64,000 nt of DNA from Sandaracinaceae bacterium (GCA_019637095.1 JAHBWG010000046.1:1-64000); one strand, 5' to 3'. Counted from the stretch's first letter, positions 33,909 to 41,922 are shown. The notes: a model not told the origin generated them from the letters alone. Numbers and translations: made by a program.

Positions 33909-35219
33909 CTACGCGCCCTCGACGTGCTCGTCGCGCGGCGGCGGCGCGGGCCGGATCGGCGGTCGCGCGCCGCGCTTCGCCTCGAGCGCCTCGCGCGTCC
34001 ACGCGGCGCGACGCTCCAGCCAGGCGCGCTGCGTGTTGTCGCGCGCCGCCGCGACGGCGCGCTCGACGAGCGGCGCCAGCGACGCGGGCTCGAGCGCGAA
34101 CGCGCGGAGCCGCTCCGCGTAGCGCCCGACGTCGTTCCACGGGACCACCTCGACCGCGCCCGTCCGATGCGCGAGGCCGGCGTAGAACTCCGTGTCGTAC
34201 GCCAGGATCGGGAGGCCCGACGCGAACGCGTCCCAGGCGCTCCGCGGCGTGTCGACCCCGAGCGGCGCCGCCAACATCAGGTCGAAGCCTCGGAGCTTGT
34301 CGAAGAACGCGGGGCCGTAGCGCACCGGCTCGTGGAAGGTCACCCTCGCGCCGAGCCGTCGATCGTCCACGAGGCGTCGGAGCGCCGGCTCCTCCGCGCC
34401 GTAGCCCATGAGGTGCAGGTGCGCGGGTGCGTCGGTCGCCTGCGCGAGCGCCTCGACCATGTGGTGGACGCCCTTGTAGTAGGCGAACCGTCCGAAGTAG
34501 AGCAGCTGCAGCGTCGGCCCCGGCTCGCGCAGGCGCGCGAGCTTCTCACGGACGAGGTCGTCGCCCACGACCTGCTCCGCTTCGAAGCCGGGGTCGAAGA
34601 TCCCGTGGACGTGCGGGCGCCCGCCGCCGTAGTCCGCCACCAACCGGTCGCCCTTGAAGAGCACGAGATCGCAGGCGCGCACGATCGCCCGGTGCTGCAG
34701 ATCGCGCAGCGGATCGTGGAGGTAGCGCGTCGTCGAGTAGACCCGCCGCGACCACCGGCCCGTCTCGTACATCATCCGCGCGGACTCGCGCTCGTCGATG
34801 TCGGTGACCGAGAGGGTCGTCCGCCCGAACGCCGCGCCGAGGCCCAGCGCCGTCACCTCGAACGGCCGCCAGAGGTCGTGGCTGGGTCCGGCGTGGACGA
34901 CCTTCGCGCGCGCGACCTCCTCGATCAGGCGCCGGACGACCCTGGGCCACCACTTCGTCCAGAACGCGCGGCGCCCGAGCCCGTCGGGGAAGAGCGGCAC
35001 GAAGCGCACGTGGTCGCGCGGCGCGTGGAGCACGCCGAGGTGCTCGGCGTTCCGCGCGTAGTCCTCGTCGCGCATCTCGACGCCCGCCACGACGAGCTCG
35101 TCGATCTCGTCGTGGAGCAGCTCGCGCACCACCCGCAGGTGATCGGCGAAGGGCCCCTCGGTCGCGAAGTCGTCCGGCCCGAGCGTACGCGCGGTCACGG
35201 GCACGACCATCAGGTAGCG
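33909..35219 (-). CDS. GT4-like glycosyltransferase
   Basis: About 436 residues from GTG 35219, preceded by GGAG at six bases; ATG 35234 is in frame upstream. N-terminal strand RYLMVVPVTA, and a C-terminal Rossmann half with TLQLLYFGRFAYYKGVHHMVEAL, HLMGYGAEEP and PRSAWDAFASGLPILAYDTE, in the order expected of GT-B family 4 enzymes, although the EX7E motif is modified. Overlaps the end of the transaminase gene, so the two are coupled. Probably uses a nucleotide-activated (amino)sugar to decorate the product of the surrounding cluster or an envelope lipid. Confidence 0.75.
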   Translation of the reverse strand, partial: RYLMVVPVTARTLGPDDFATEGPFADHLRVVRELLHDEIDELVVAGVEMRDEDYARNAEHLGVLHAPRDHVRFVPLFPDGLGRRAFWTKWWPRVVRRLIEEVARAKVVHAGPSHDLWRPFEVTALGLGAAFGRTTLSVTDIDERESARMMYETGRWSRRVYSTTRYLHDPLRDLQHRAIVRACDLVLFKGDRLVADYGGGRPHVHGIFDPGFEAEQVVGDDLVREKLARLREPGPTLQLLYFGRFAYYKGVHHMVEALAQATDAPAHLHLMGYGAEEPALRRLVDDRRLGARVTFHEPVRYGPAFFDKLRGFDLMLAAPLGVDTPRSAWDAFASGLPILAYDTEFYAGLAHRTGAVEVVPWNDVGRYAERLRAFALEPASLAPLVERAVAAARDNTQRAWLERRAAWTREALEAKRGARPPIRPAPPPRDEHVEGA

Positions 35220-36430
35220 CACGCCCCGCTCCATGCGCGAGACGTCCCGTAGAACCGCTCGATCGCGTCGCCGACGCGGTCGACGTCCTCGAGCGCGAGC
35301 CCGGCGTAGAGGGGCAGGCGCAGGACGGTCCGCGCGGCCTCCTCCGCCACGGGCAGCGAGCGCTCGCCGAAGCGCCGCCCCATCGGCGTCCGGTGCAGGG
35401 CCGCGTAGTGGAAGAGCGCCGTGATCCCCTCGGCCTCGAGGGCGTGGGTGAGGCGGTCGCGGGTGTCCGCCGAGTCGACCCGCACGAAGAAGAGGTGGTG
35501 GTTGCTCTCGACCCCCTCGGGGACCACGGGCAGGCGGAGGAGCCCCGCGTCCGCGAGCGGCGCGAGCCTCGCGAGGTACTGCTCGTAACACGCGCGCCGC
35601 CGTGCCTGGATGGCCTCGGCGTCTTCGAGCTGGGCGAGCAGGCACGCGGCGAGGAGCTCCGACGGCAGGTAGCTCCCGCCATGGTCCACCCAAGTGTACT
35701 TGTCGACGAGGCCACGCTGGAACTGGTCTCGGTTCGTCCCCTTCTCACGGATGATCTCGGCTCGCGCGACCCATCCCTCGTCGCGGAAGGTGATCGCGCC
35801 GCCCTCTCCGCAGGAGAGGTTCTTGGTGGCGTGGAAGCTGAACGCCGCCATGTCGCCGAGCGCCCCGGCCGGCCGGCCGTGGTAGCGGCTGAAGATCGCC
35901 TGCGCGGCGTCCTCGACGAGCACGAGGTCGTGGGCGCGCGCGATGCGCGCGAGCGCGTCCATCTCGCACGGCACTCCGGCGTAGTGGACCGCCACGATCG
36001 CGCGCGTCCGAGGGGTGATCAGCGCCTCCACCTTCGACTCGTCGAGGTTGAGCGTGTCGGCGCGCACGTCCGCGAAGACGGGCTCGTACCCGTGCAACGC
36101 GAACGCCCCGGCGGTCGAGGGGAAGGTGTACGAAGGACAGATGACCTCGCCGGCGAAGCGGCCCGGGTCGACGCGCCGCGCGAGGATGGCCGCCATCTCG
36201 AGGGCCGTGGTGCAGCTGGTCGTGAGCAGCGCCCTCGCGACGCCGAGCCGCTCCTCCAAGAGGGCGTGGCAGCGTCGGGTGAAGGGGCCATCCCCCTGAT
36301 GGATCTCGGAGGCCATCGCCGCGAGCACGTAGTCTCGCTCGCGGCCGACCCACGACGGTCGCGAGAGCGGGATCACCGCGCCGGGTGTCGGCTGGGATTG
36401 CGTCGAGCCCCCCGGCTCTTCGTCGTGCAC
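35210..36430 (-). CDS. wecE: WecE-like dTDP-4-amino-4,6-dideoxyhexose transaminase (DegT/DnrJ/EryC1 family)
   Basis: 406 residues from GTG 36430, with a GGGGGG ribosome site about six bases upstream. PLP lysine 203 in FSFHATKNLSCGEGG; other hallmarks are IHQGDGPFTRRCHALLE, CPSYTFPSTA, VHYAGVPCEMD and REKGTNRDQFQRGLVDKYTW. These follow E. coli WecE (RffA) closely over the whole length, which makes dTDP-4-keto-6-deoxy-glucose the probable substrate. There is no dTDP-sugar synthesis gene here, so the precursor must come from elsewhere. Pairs with the glycosyltransferase downstream. Confidence 0.85.
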   Translation of the reverse strand: MHDEEPGGSTQSQPTPGAVIPLSRPSWVGRERDYVLAAMASEIHQGDGPFTRRCHALLEERLGVARALLTTSCTTALEMAAILARRVDPGRFAGEVICPSYTFPSTAGAFALHGYEPVFADVRADTLNLDESKVEALITPRTRAIVAVHYAGVPCEMDALARIARAHDLVLVEDAAQAIFSRYHGRPAGALGDMAAFSFHATKNLSCGEGGAITFRDEGWVARAEIIREKGTNRDQFQRGLVDKYTWVDHGGSYLPSELLAACLLAQLEDAEAIQARRRACYEQYLARLAPLADAGLLRLPVVPEGVESNHHLFFVRVDSADTRDRLTHALEAEGITALFHYAALHRTPMGRRFGERSLPVAEEAARTVLRLPLYAGLALEDVDRVGDAIERFYGTSRAWSGACAT

Positions 36431-36511
36431 CGTAGCCCCCCTGGTCGCCTTCGCGGATCGCGCCGCGCCCGATGCATACCACGAGCGCGAGACGAGGTGC
36501 ACGTCGCCCTC

Positions 36512-36530
36512 GGACCGGGCTGGCCGGTCC
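36512..36530. terminator. hairpin between KS and transaminase genes
   Basis: GGACCGG-GCTGG-CCGGTCC, a perfect 7-bp stem with a 5-nt loop in the 137-bp gap. No U-tract follows, so it may be a weak terminator or an attenuator between the AT-FabZ-KS genes and the sugar genes. Confidence 0.35.
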
Positions 36531-36567
36531 ATCGGCGCGCGTGCTCGTGAAGGCGACCGAGCGAGCG

Positions 36568-37866
36568 CTAGGCCAGCTCCCAGGGGTTGCGCAGGATGCT
36601 GACGCAGTTGATCCCGCCGAACCCGAACGAGTTCTTCAGGCAGTAGCGCGCCTCGTGCGGGATCGGCCCGGGCCGGTCGCACACGTCGAGGTCGATCTCG
36701 GGGTCGCGCGTCTCGACGTTGATCGAGGAGTGGAGCGTGCCCGCGCGCATCTGGAGGATCGCCGCGATGCTCTCGACGGTCGGCGCGGCCCAGCACGTGT
36801 GGCCGAGCATCGACTTGGGCGCGTTGATCTTCAGGCGGCGCGCGTGCGGGCCGAAGACGTTCTTCAGCGAGGCGATCTCGGTGCGGTCGCCGAGCGGCGT
36901 GGACGTGGCGTGCGCGCTCACGAAGTCGATCTCCTCGGGGCGCACGCCGGTCACCTCGAGCAGGTGGCGCATGAGCCACGTCTGGCCTTCCTCGGACGGG
37001 GAGGGCAGGTGGTTGCCGTCGGAGCTCGCCTCGACGCCGACGACCTCGGCGTAGATGCGCGCGCCGCGCGCGCGCGCCGCGTCCCACGGCTCGACGACGA
37101 GCACGCCGCCGCCGTGCGAGGGCACGAAGCCCTCGCGCCGCGTGTCGAACGGGCGGCTCGCGTGCTCCGGGTCGTCGTTGAAGCTCTCGAACGTGATGGC
37201 GCCCATGAGCGCCATCGCGTGCAGCTCGACCGGCGAGAAGTCGAGCACCGCGCCGACGACGAGCGCGGCCTGCACGCCGTGGTAGCGGATCTCGTCGATC
37301 GCCGCGCGCAGCGCGTGGTTCCCGCTCGCGCACGCGGAGCCCATCGTGTACGTCGGGCCCTTGAGCTGGAGCGCCTCGGACACCGAGCCGGCGTGGTCGG
37401 TGTCGAGCCCGGTGAGCGCGAGCATCCCGTCCATCCAGTCGGGCTCCTCGGCGTACTGCTTCCGAGACTCGTACTGGTAGTTGAAGTTGATGTTGTGGCC
37501 CGCGACGATCGCGGCGACGCGGTAGGGGTCGTAGCCGGCGTCGCCGAGCCCGGCGTCGAGCCACGCGTCGGCGGCCATCAGCATCGAGAGCTTCGTCGAC
37601 CACGGGGCCTTGCTCACGAGCTTGCGCGTGCGCCGGTACGCCTCGGGCGGCAGCGTCCCCTCGAGCGAGGCGAGCTTCGCGGCGACGTCGTACGCGCCGA
37701 GGTCGCCGCCCACCTTCGAGTAGCAGCGCGACACGTCGAGCGCCTTCCACCGGCTGACCGCGGAGCGACCGGCGAGGAGCCCCTCGAGGAACCCGTCGAG
37801 CGTGTCGCCGAGCGGCGTGTTCACGCTCATGCCGGTGATGGCGATTCGATCAGGGCGCTTCGACAA
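36568..37866 (-). CDS. beta-ketoacyl-ACP synthase (KAS II/type II PKS KS-like)
   Basis: 432 residues from TTG 37866; a GGAGG site seven bases upstream supports this rare start, which lies inside the end of the dehydratase gene. Full Cys-His-His triad: Cys179 in TMGSACASG, His319 in SAHATSTPLGD, His356 in KSMLGHTCWAAP. The intact cysteine means a condensing enzyme, not the Ser-type decarboxylase KS of standard beta-branching cassettes. GFGGxN near the C-terminus is conserved. It probably elongates the ACP-bound chain using extender units loaded by the adjacent acyltransferase. Confidence 0.88.
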   Translation of the reverse strand: MSKRPDRIAITGMSVNTPLGDTLDGFLEGLLAGRSAVSRWKALDVSRCYSKVGGDLGAYDVAAKLASLEGTLPPEAYRRTRKLVSKAPWSTKLSMLMAADAWLDAGLGDAGYDPYRVAAIVAGHNINFNYQYESRKQYAEEPDWMDGMLALTGLDTDHAGSVSEALQLKGPTYTMGSACASGNHALRAAIDEIRYHGVQAALVVGAVLDFSPVELHAMALMGAITFESFNDDPEHASRPFDTRREGFVPSHGGGVLVVEPWDAARARGARIYAEVVGVEASSDGNHLPSPSEEGQTWLMRHLLEVTGVRPEEIDFVSAHATSTPLGDRTEIASLKNVFGPHARRLKINAPKSMLGHTCWAAPTVESIAAILQMRAGTLHSSINVETRDPEIDLDVCDRPGPIPHEARYCLKNSFGFGGINCVSILRNPWELA

Positions 37867-38392
37867 AGTAGACCTCCATGACGGCGACGGCGGCGATGAC
37901 CGGCCCGCGCCAGAGCTGACCGAGGCAGACCGCCGTCATGCCCTCGTCCGAGACGAGCCGCGCCATCACGTCGAGCTCGGCGCCGGGGCCGACCGCGTCG
38001 AGGAAGAGCGCGGTGTGGATCTTGAGCGCGCGCACGTCGGCGGGGCGCACGTCGGACCCGACCTCGAGCGTGCGGCGGCGCAGGAAGTGGACGAGGCAGA
38101 TCCCGGCCTGCCCCATCGTCTCGAGCAAGAGGACGCCCGGGTAGATCGGGTGGCCCGGGAAGTGGCCGGCGAAGATGGGGTCGTCGGCGCGCACGGTGCG
38201 GCGGGCGAGCAAGGCCTCTTGCTCGAGATCGACCTGGCGGACCGAGTCGACGAACAGGAACGGATCGCGGTGCGGCAGGAGGCGCTCGACCTCGGCGCGC
38301 CCGCACGCGACGTCGTGGCTCGTCGGGCCCGGCGCGAAGATCGCCTTGCGCTTGGCGGCGCGCACCGCGGCGGCGATCGCGTCGTCGCTCAC
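37850..38392 (-). CDS. FabZ-like hotdog 3-hydroxyacyl-ACP dehydratase
   Basis: 180 residues from GTG 38392 (GTGA overlap with the acyltransferase gene). LLPHRDPFLFVDSV and AGHFPGHPIYPGVLLLETMGQAG contain the FabZ active-site His77 and Glu91. About 30 extra residues at the N-terminus compared with FabZ. Supplies the dehydration step missing between the FabG-like and FabL-like reductases, so the locus can perform complete reductive cycles. Confidence 0.9.
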   Translation of the reverse strand: MSDDAIAAAVRAAKRKAIFAPGPTSHDVACGRAEVERLLPHRDPFLFVDSVRQVDLEQEALLARRTVRADDPIFAGHFPGHPIYPGVLLLETMGQAGICLVHFLRRRTLEVGSDVRPADVRALKIHTALFLDAVGPGAELDVMARLVSDEGMTAVCLGQLWRGPVIAAVAVMEVYFVEAP

Positions 38393-39333
38393 GCGCGGAG
38401 CTCCTCGGCGAGCTGCGCGAACGCCTGCGCCGGCGCGTCGAGCGCGTCGGTCGAGTGGCGCGTCGCGCGGTGCCAGCGGGGCGAGAGGAGGTTCGTCAGC
38501 GCCTGGCGCGGGCCGACCTCGACGAAGTGCGTCACGCCCTGCGCGACGAGGTAGTCGATCGAGCGGCGCCAGCGCACCGCCTCGACGACGTGGCGGTAGA
38601 GCGGCGCCGCGAAGCTCGCCGGGCCGTTGGTCGGGACGTGCCGCCCCTCCACGTTCGGCAGGTACGGGAGCCGCGCGCGCTTGAACGGCGCGCGCGCGAG
38701 CGCCTCGCCGAACGCCTCGGCGACCGAGGCGAACATCGGCACGTGCATCGGCACGTGCTCCTCGATCAGCTTGTGCTCGGCGTAGTGCTCGTCGGCCGCG
38801 CGCTCCGCCACGTGCTGCACCGCGGCGTGATCGCCCGCGATCACCGTCTGCGTCGGCGAGGCCTCGACCGCGACGTCGACCGGGCCGATCGCGCGCGCCT
38901 CCTCGAGGAGCGGCGCGAGGTCGTCGTCGGCGATCGGGTAGACGGCGGCCATGCACCCGGTCGGGCCCTCGGTGTAGAGCCGGCCGCGCTCGGCGACGAG
39001 CCGCACCGCGTCGGCGAAGTCGAGCGCGCCGATGTGGACGAGGTGGTTGTACTCGCCGAGGCTCAGGCCGAGCGAGAGCGCGGCGTCGATCCCGCGCGCG
39101 CGGAGCGCCTCGAGGTGGATGTGCGTCGTGAGGAACACGCCGAGCTGCACGTCCTGGTTCGTCGCGAACATCGCCGCCGCGGGCCCGCGGAAGTGCGCGC
39201 CGAGGTCGCGCTCGACGAGCGCGCTCGCCTCCTCGAGCACGCGCGCGGCGACCGCGGCGTCGATGGCGAAGGCGCGCTCGACCATCTCGGGATCGCGCGA
39301 GCTCTGCCCCGGGAACATGAAGGCCCGCTGCAT
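38389..39333 (-). CDS. stand-alone acyltransferase (FabD/AT fold)
   Basis: 314 residues, ATG 39333. AFMFPGQSS at the N-terminus and nucleophile Ser91 in LGLSLGEYNH. The usual GHSLGE histidine before the serine is leucine. The second catalytic histidine lies in the HVPMHVPMF region (about 195-205). A discrete malonyl- or other extender-loading enzyme acting in trans on the ACP. First gene of the AT-FabZ-KS unit and preceded by two TTGAC-N4-GTCAA palindromes. Confidence 0.85.
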   Translation of the reverse strand: MQRAFMFPGQSSRDPEMVERAFAIDAAVAARVLEEASALVERDLGAHFRGPAAAMFATNQDVQLGVFLTTHIHLEALRARGIDAALSLGLSLGEYNHLVHIGALDFADAVRLVAERGRLYTEGPTGCMAAVYPIADDDLAPLLEEARAIGPVDVAVEASPTQTVIAGDHAAVQHVAERAADEHYAEHKLIEEHVPMHVPMFASVAEAFGEALARAPFKRARLPYLPNVEGRHVPTNGPASFAAPLYRHVVEAVRWRRSIDYLVAQGVTHFVEVGPRQALTNLLSPRWHRATRHSTDALDAPAQAFAQLAEELRA

Positions 39334-39373
39334 GCGTCGAGGCGCGGTTTGTCCCGGCGGAGGTCTGGAGGCG

Positions 39374-39387
39374 TTGACGCCCGTCAA
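39374..39387. promoter_or_regulatory. TTGAC-N4-GTCAA palindrome upstream of the AT gene
   Basis: TTGACGCCCGTCAA is a perfect dyad 41 bp upstream of the acyltransferase start. It matches the fabG-operon site in 13 of 14 positions. Candidate shared operator. Confidence 0.55.
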
Positions 39388-39460
39388 TCGCACCAACCGC
39401 GCGCCCGCGTCGACGAGCTCTGAGCTCGGCGCGCCGTCGGCAGCCTCGTGCTGCCGAACG

Positions 39461-39474
39461 TTGACGGAAGTCAA
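39461..39474. promoter_or_regulatory. TTGAC-N4-GTCAA palindrome upstream of the GNAT gene
   Basis: TTGACGGAAGTCAA: perfect 5-bp arms, different 4-nt centre, 34 bp upstream of the divergent GNAT acyltransferase. With 39374-39387 it gives one site per divergent promoter. Confidence 0.55.
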
Positions 39475-39508
39475 CCGAGCTCGCGCCGCGTGAGCCCAGA
39501 ACCGCGCC

Positions 39509-40651
39509 ATGTCGCTCCGTGTCGTCGAGCATGCTCCGGGCGCGAGCGTGCGCCCGTTCCTCGAGGCAGGTCGCGCCGTGTTCGCGACGGACCCGGCGTA
39601 CATACCGCCGCTGCGCCGCGAGCTCGCCGACCGCTTCCACCCGGCGAAGAACCCGTTCTTCGAGCACGGCGAGGCGACCACGTTCGTCGCCGCGCGCGAC
39701 GGACGGCTCGTCGGGCGCTGCACCGCCTCGATCGATCACGCGCACCTCGCGCGCTACGAGGACGCGACCGGCTTCTTCGGCTTCTTCGACACCGTCGACG
39801 ACGACGAGGTCGCGCGCGCGCTGCTCGACGCGGCCGAGCGGTGGCTCGCGGCGCGCGGGATGAAGACGATGCGCGGACCGATCGCGCTGTCCATCAACGA
39901 AGAGGCGGGCCTGCTCGTCGAGGGCTTCGAGCACCCGCCGGTCGTCATGATGCCGCACTCGCGGCCGCATCAGGCGCGCCTGCTCGAGCGCGCGGACCTC
40001 GCGCCGGTCAAGGACCTGATCGCGTGGCGCTACGACGTCCACGAGATCCCCAAGCGCGCGCTCGATGCGTGGGAGGCGATGCGCTCGATGCCGGAGCTCA
40101 CCGTCCGCTCGTTCCGCAAGCGCACGCTCCACGAGGACATGCGCGCGATGATGGACGTCTTCAACGACGCGTGGAGCGACAACTGGGGCTTCGTGCCGGC
40201 GACCGACGCCGAGCTCGCCAAGGTCGCCGAGGACCTCGCGCTGATCCTCGACGAGGACATCGCGTTCTTCGTCGAGCTCGACGGCCGCCCCGTCGGCATC
40301 TGCGTCGCGCTGCCGAACCTGAACGAGGCGATCGCGGACCTCGACGGCGAGCTCTTCCCGCTCGGGCTCCTGAAGCTCCTCTGGCGCGCGAAGGTGCGCG
40401 GGCTCTCGGGCGCGCGGCTCATCGCGCTCGGCATCCGCAAGGAGCTGCGCAGCATCAAGCGCTACGGGCCGCTCTCGGCGGCGATGTACGTCGAGCTCGC
40501 CAAGCGCGGCGTGAAGAAGGGCTACGCGTGGGCGGAGCTGAGCTGGACCCTCGACGACAACGCCGCCGTGAACGTCGCGATCCGGCGCATGGGCGGCAAG
40601 GCGTACAAGCGCTACCGCATCTACGAGCGACCCGTCGCCTTTGACATGTGA
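39509..40651 (+). CDS. GNAT-fold N-acyltransferase, YghO/bacterial ceramide synthase-like
   Basis: 380 residues. Starts MSLRVVEHAPG. Characteristic segments PPLRRELADRFHPAKNPFFEHGE, TGFFGFFDTVDDDEVARALLDAA, GMKTMRGPIALSINEEAGLL and the C-terminal AELSWTLDDNAAVNVAIRRMGGK (GNAT acetyl/acyl-CoA part). This is the YghO-type family that, to my knowledge, includes or neighbours bacterial ceramide synthases and is often found near serine palmitoyltransferase genes. Divergent from the AT gene with a shared palindrome, so probably co-regulated. N-acylation of the SPT-like product is the natural hypothesis. Confidence 0.75.
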   Translation: MSLRVVEHAPGASVRPFLEAGRAVFATDPAYIPPLRRELADRFHPAKNPFFEHGEATTFVAARDGRLVGRCTASIDHAHLARYEDATGFFGFFDTVDDDEVARALLDAAERWLAARGMKTMRGPIALSINEEAGLLVEGFEHPPVVMMPHSRPHQARLLERADLAPVKDLIAWRYDVHEIPKRALDAWEAMRSMPELTVRSFRKRTLHEDMRAMMDVFNDAWSDNWGFVPATDAELAKVAEDLALILDEDIAFFVELDGRPVGICVALPNLNEAIADLDGELFPLGLLKLLWRAKVRGLSGARLIALGIRKELRSIKRYGPLSAAMYVELAKRGVKKGYAWAELSWTLDDNAAVNVAIRRMGGKAYKRYRIYERPVAFDM

Positions 40652-40675
40652 CGCACACCCAACCATGCTGTCCAC

Positions 40676-40903
40676 ATGGCCATGATCCAGATCCGCAATG
40701 TTCCCGATGAGTTACATCGGGAGCTGAAGGCGCGGGCGGCGCGGTCGGGGATGAGCCTGTCGGACTACCTCGTCGCCGAGCTGCGCCGCGGACTCGAGCG
40801 TGCGCCGCGCCGAGAGCTCCTGGCTCGTGTCGAGCGGCGCGCCCGTGGGCCGCTTGCCGAGCCCGCGGCTGATGCCGTGCGGGCGGAGCGCGAGGCCCGG
40901 TGA
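40676..40903 (+). CDS. vapB: FitA/VapB-like ribbon-helix-helix antitoxin
   Basis: 75 residues. N-terminal ribbon and helices: IQIRNVPDELHRELKARAARSGMSLSDYLVAEL, typical of FitA-type antitoxins; the C-terminal 25 residues would wrap the toxin. ATG 40676 or 40682. A CCATG-N7-CATGG inverted repeat (40663-40679) overlaps the start and could be its operator. Overlaps the PIN toxin gene by 4 bp (GTGA). Confidence 0.85.
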   Translation: MAMIQIRNVPDELHRELKARAARSGMSLSDYLVAELRRGLERAPRRELLARVERRARGPLAEPAADAVRAEREAR

Positions 40904-41298
40904 TCGTCCTGGACGCCTCTGCCGCCTTGGAGCTCTTGCTCGCGACACCCGTGGGTCTTTCGGTCGCGGGTCGCATCTCCGACTTGGACGAGACTCTGCA
41001 CGCCCCTCACGTCATCGATCTGGAGGTAGCGCAGGTGCTGCGCCGCTACGTTCGGAGTGGGGTCGTGAGGCTCGACGAAGCGGAGGCGGCGCTCATGGAC
41101 CTCGCGGAACTCGACCTACACCGCTATGCCCACGTGCCGCTCTTCCCGCGGCTTTGGCAGCTCCGAGAGAACCTGAGCGCTTACGATGCCGCGTACGTCG
41201 CGCTCGCCGAGGCGCTCGGCGCAGCGCTGCTCACGACGGACGCCCGGTTGGCCGGCGCGCCGGGGCACGACGCGAAGGTGGAGGTCATCGGTCCTTGA
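40900..41298 (+). CDS. vapC: VapC-like PIN-domain ribonuclease toxin
   Basis: 132 residues from GTG 40900. PIN-domain acidic residues are in place: IVLDASAALELLL (first Asp), IDLEVAQVLRR (Glu), LSAYDAAYVALAEALGAALLTTDARL (two Asp). The pair with the RHH gene upstream is a complete type II toxin-antitoxin module of the FitAB/VapBC kind. Cleaves RNA when free; addictive maintenance of the neighbouring biosynthetic genes is possible but unproven. Confidence 0.9.
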   Translation: MIVLDASAALELLLATPVGLSVAGRISDLDETLHAPHVIDLEVAQVLRRYVRSGVVRLDEAEAALMDLAELDLHRYAHVPLFPRLWQLRENLSAYDAAYVALAEALGAALLTTDARLAGAPGHDAKVEVIGP

Positions 41299-41377
41299 GC
41301 ACGTTCGCCGCGGCGTCGCCGCGCCGAGCTGACGCGCGCCCGTGGACGCGAGCGCAGGCCGCGGTACGGTCGCGCGC

Positions 41378-41803
41378 ATGACCGATGACATCCGGATCGT
41401 GACGCGCGACGAGGACGTCCGCGCGTGCCACGCGGTGATGGTGCACCTCCGCCCGCACGTGGGGCCGGACGCGTTCGTCGAGCGCGTGCGCGCGCAGGCC
41501 GCGCAGGGCTACCGCCTCGCCGCGCTCTACGACGGCGGCGTGCCCGTCGCCGTCGCGGGCTACCGCATGCTCGACAACCTCGCGTGGGGGCGCGCGATGT
41601 ACGTCGACGACCTCGTCGCGGACGCGAGCGCGCGCTCCCGCGGCCACGGCGGCCGCCTCTTCGACTGGCTCGTCGCGCACGCGCGCGCCGAAGGCGCCGC
41701 CGAGCTCCACCTCGACTCGGGCGTCCAGCGCTTCGACGCCCACCGCTTCTACCTCGCCAAGCGCATGGCCATCACGAGCCACCACTTCGCGATGAAGCTC
41801 TGA
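41378..41803 (+). CDS. GNAT-family N-acetyltransferase
   Basis: 141 residues from ATG 41378 (MTDDIRIVT); an in-frame start at 41342 would add 12 residues without an obvious ribosome site. Acetyl-CoA-binding core VDDLVADASARSRGHGGRLFDWLVAHA (RGHGG as the Q/RxxGxG/A motif), then DSGVQRFDAHRFYLAKRM. Small stand-alone enzyme; the acceptor is unknown. No operon link with VapC is evident (79 bp gap). Confidence 0.85.
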   Translation: MTDDIRIVTRDEDVRACHAVMVHLRPHVGPDAFVERVRAQAAQGYRLAALYDGGVPVAVAGYRMLDNLAWGRAMYVDDLVADASARSRGHGGRLFDWLVAHARAEGAAELHLDSGVQRFDAHRFYLAKRMAITSHHFAMKL

Positions 41804-41903
41804 GTTGGCTGGAGGGGCCGCGGGCCATGGGGCCCCCGTCGACCGACGCCCGTCGCGCTCGCGCCGGGCTGGTCTCGATGGCGCCGTCGGCGCGCGTGCG
41901 CGC

Positions 41904-41922
41904 GCCATCGCTGCGCGATGGC
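41904..41922. terminator. hairpin in the gap after the GNAT gene
   Basis: GCCATCGC-TGC-GCGATGGC, a perfect 8-bp stem with a 3-nt loop. It sits in 41804-42096, a 293-bp stretch in which I see no gene on either strand. No U-tract; termination role uncertain. Confidence 0.4.
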
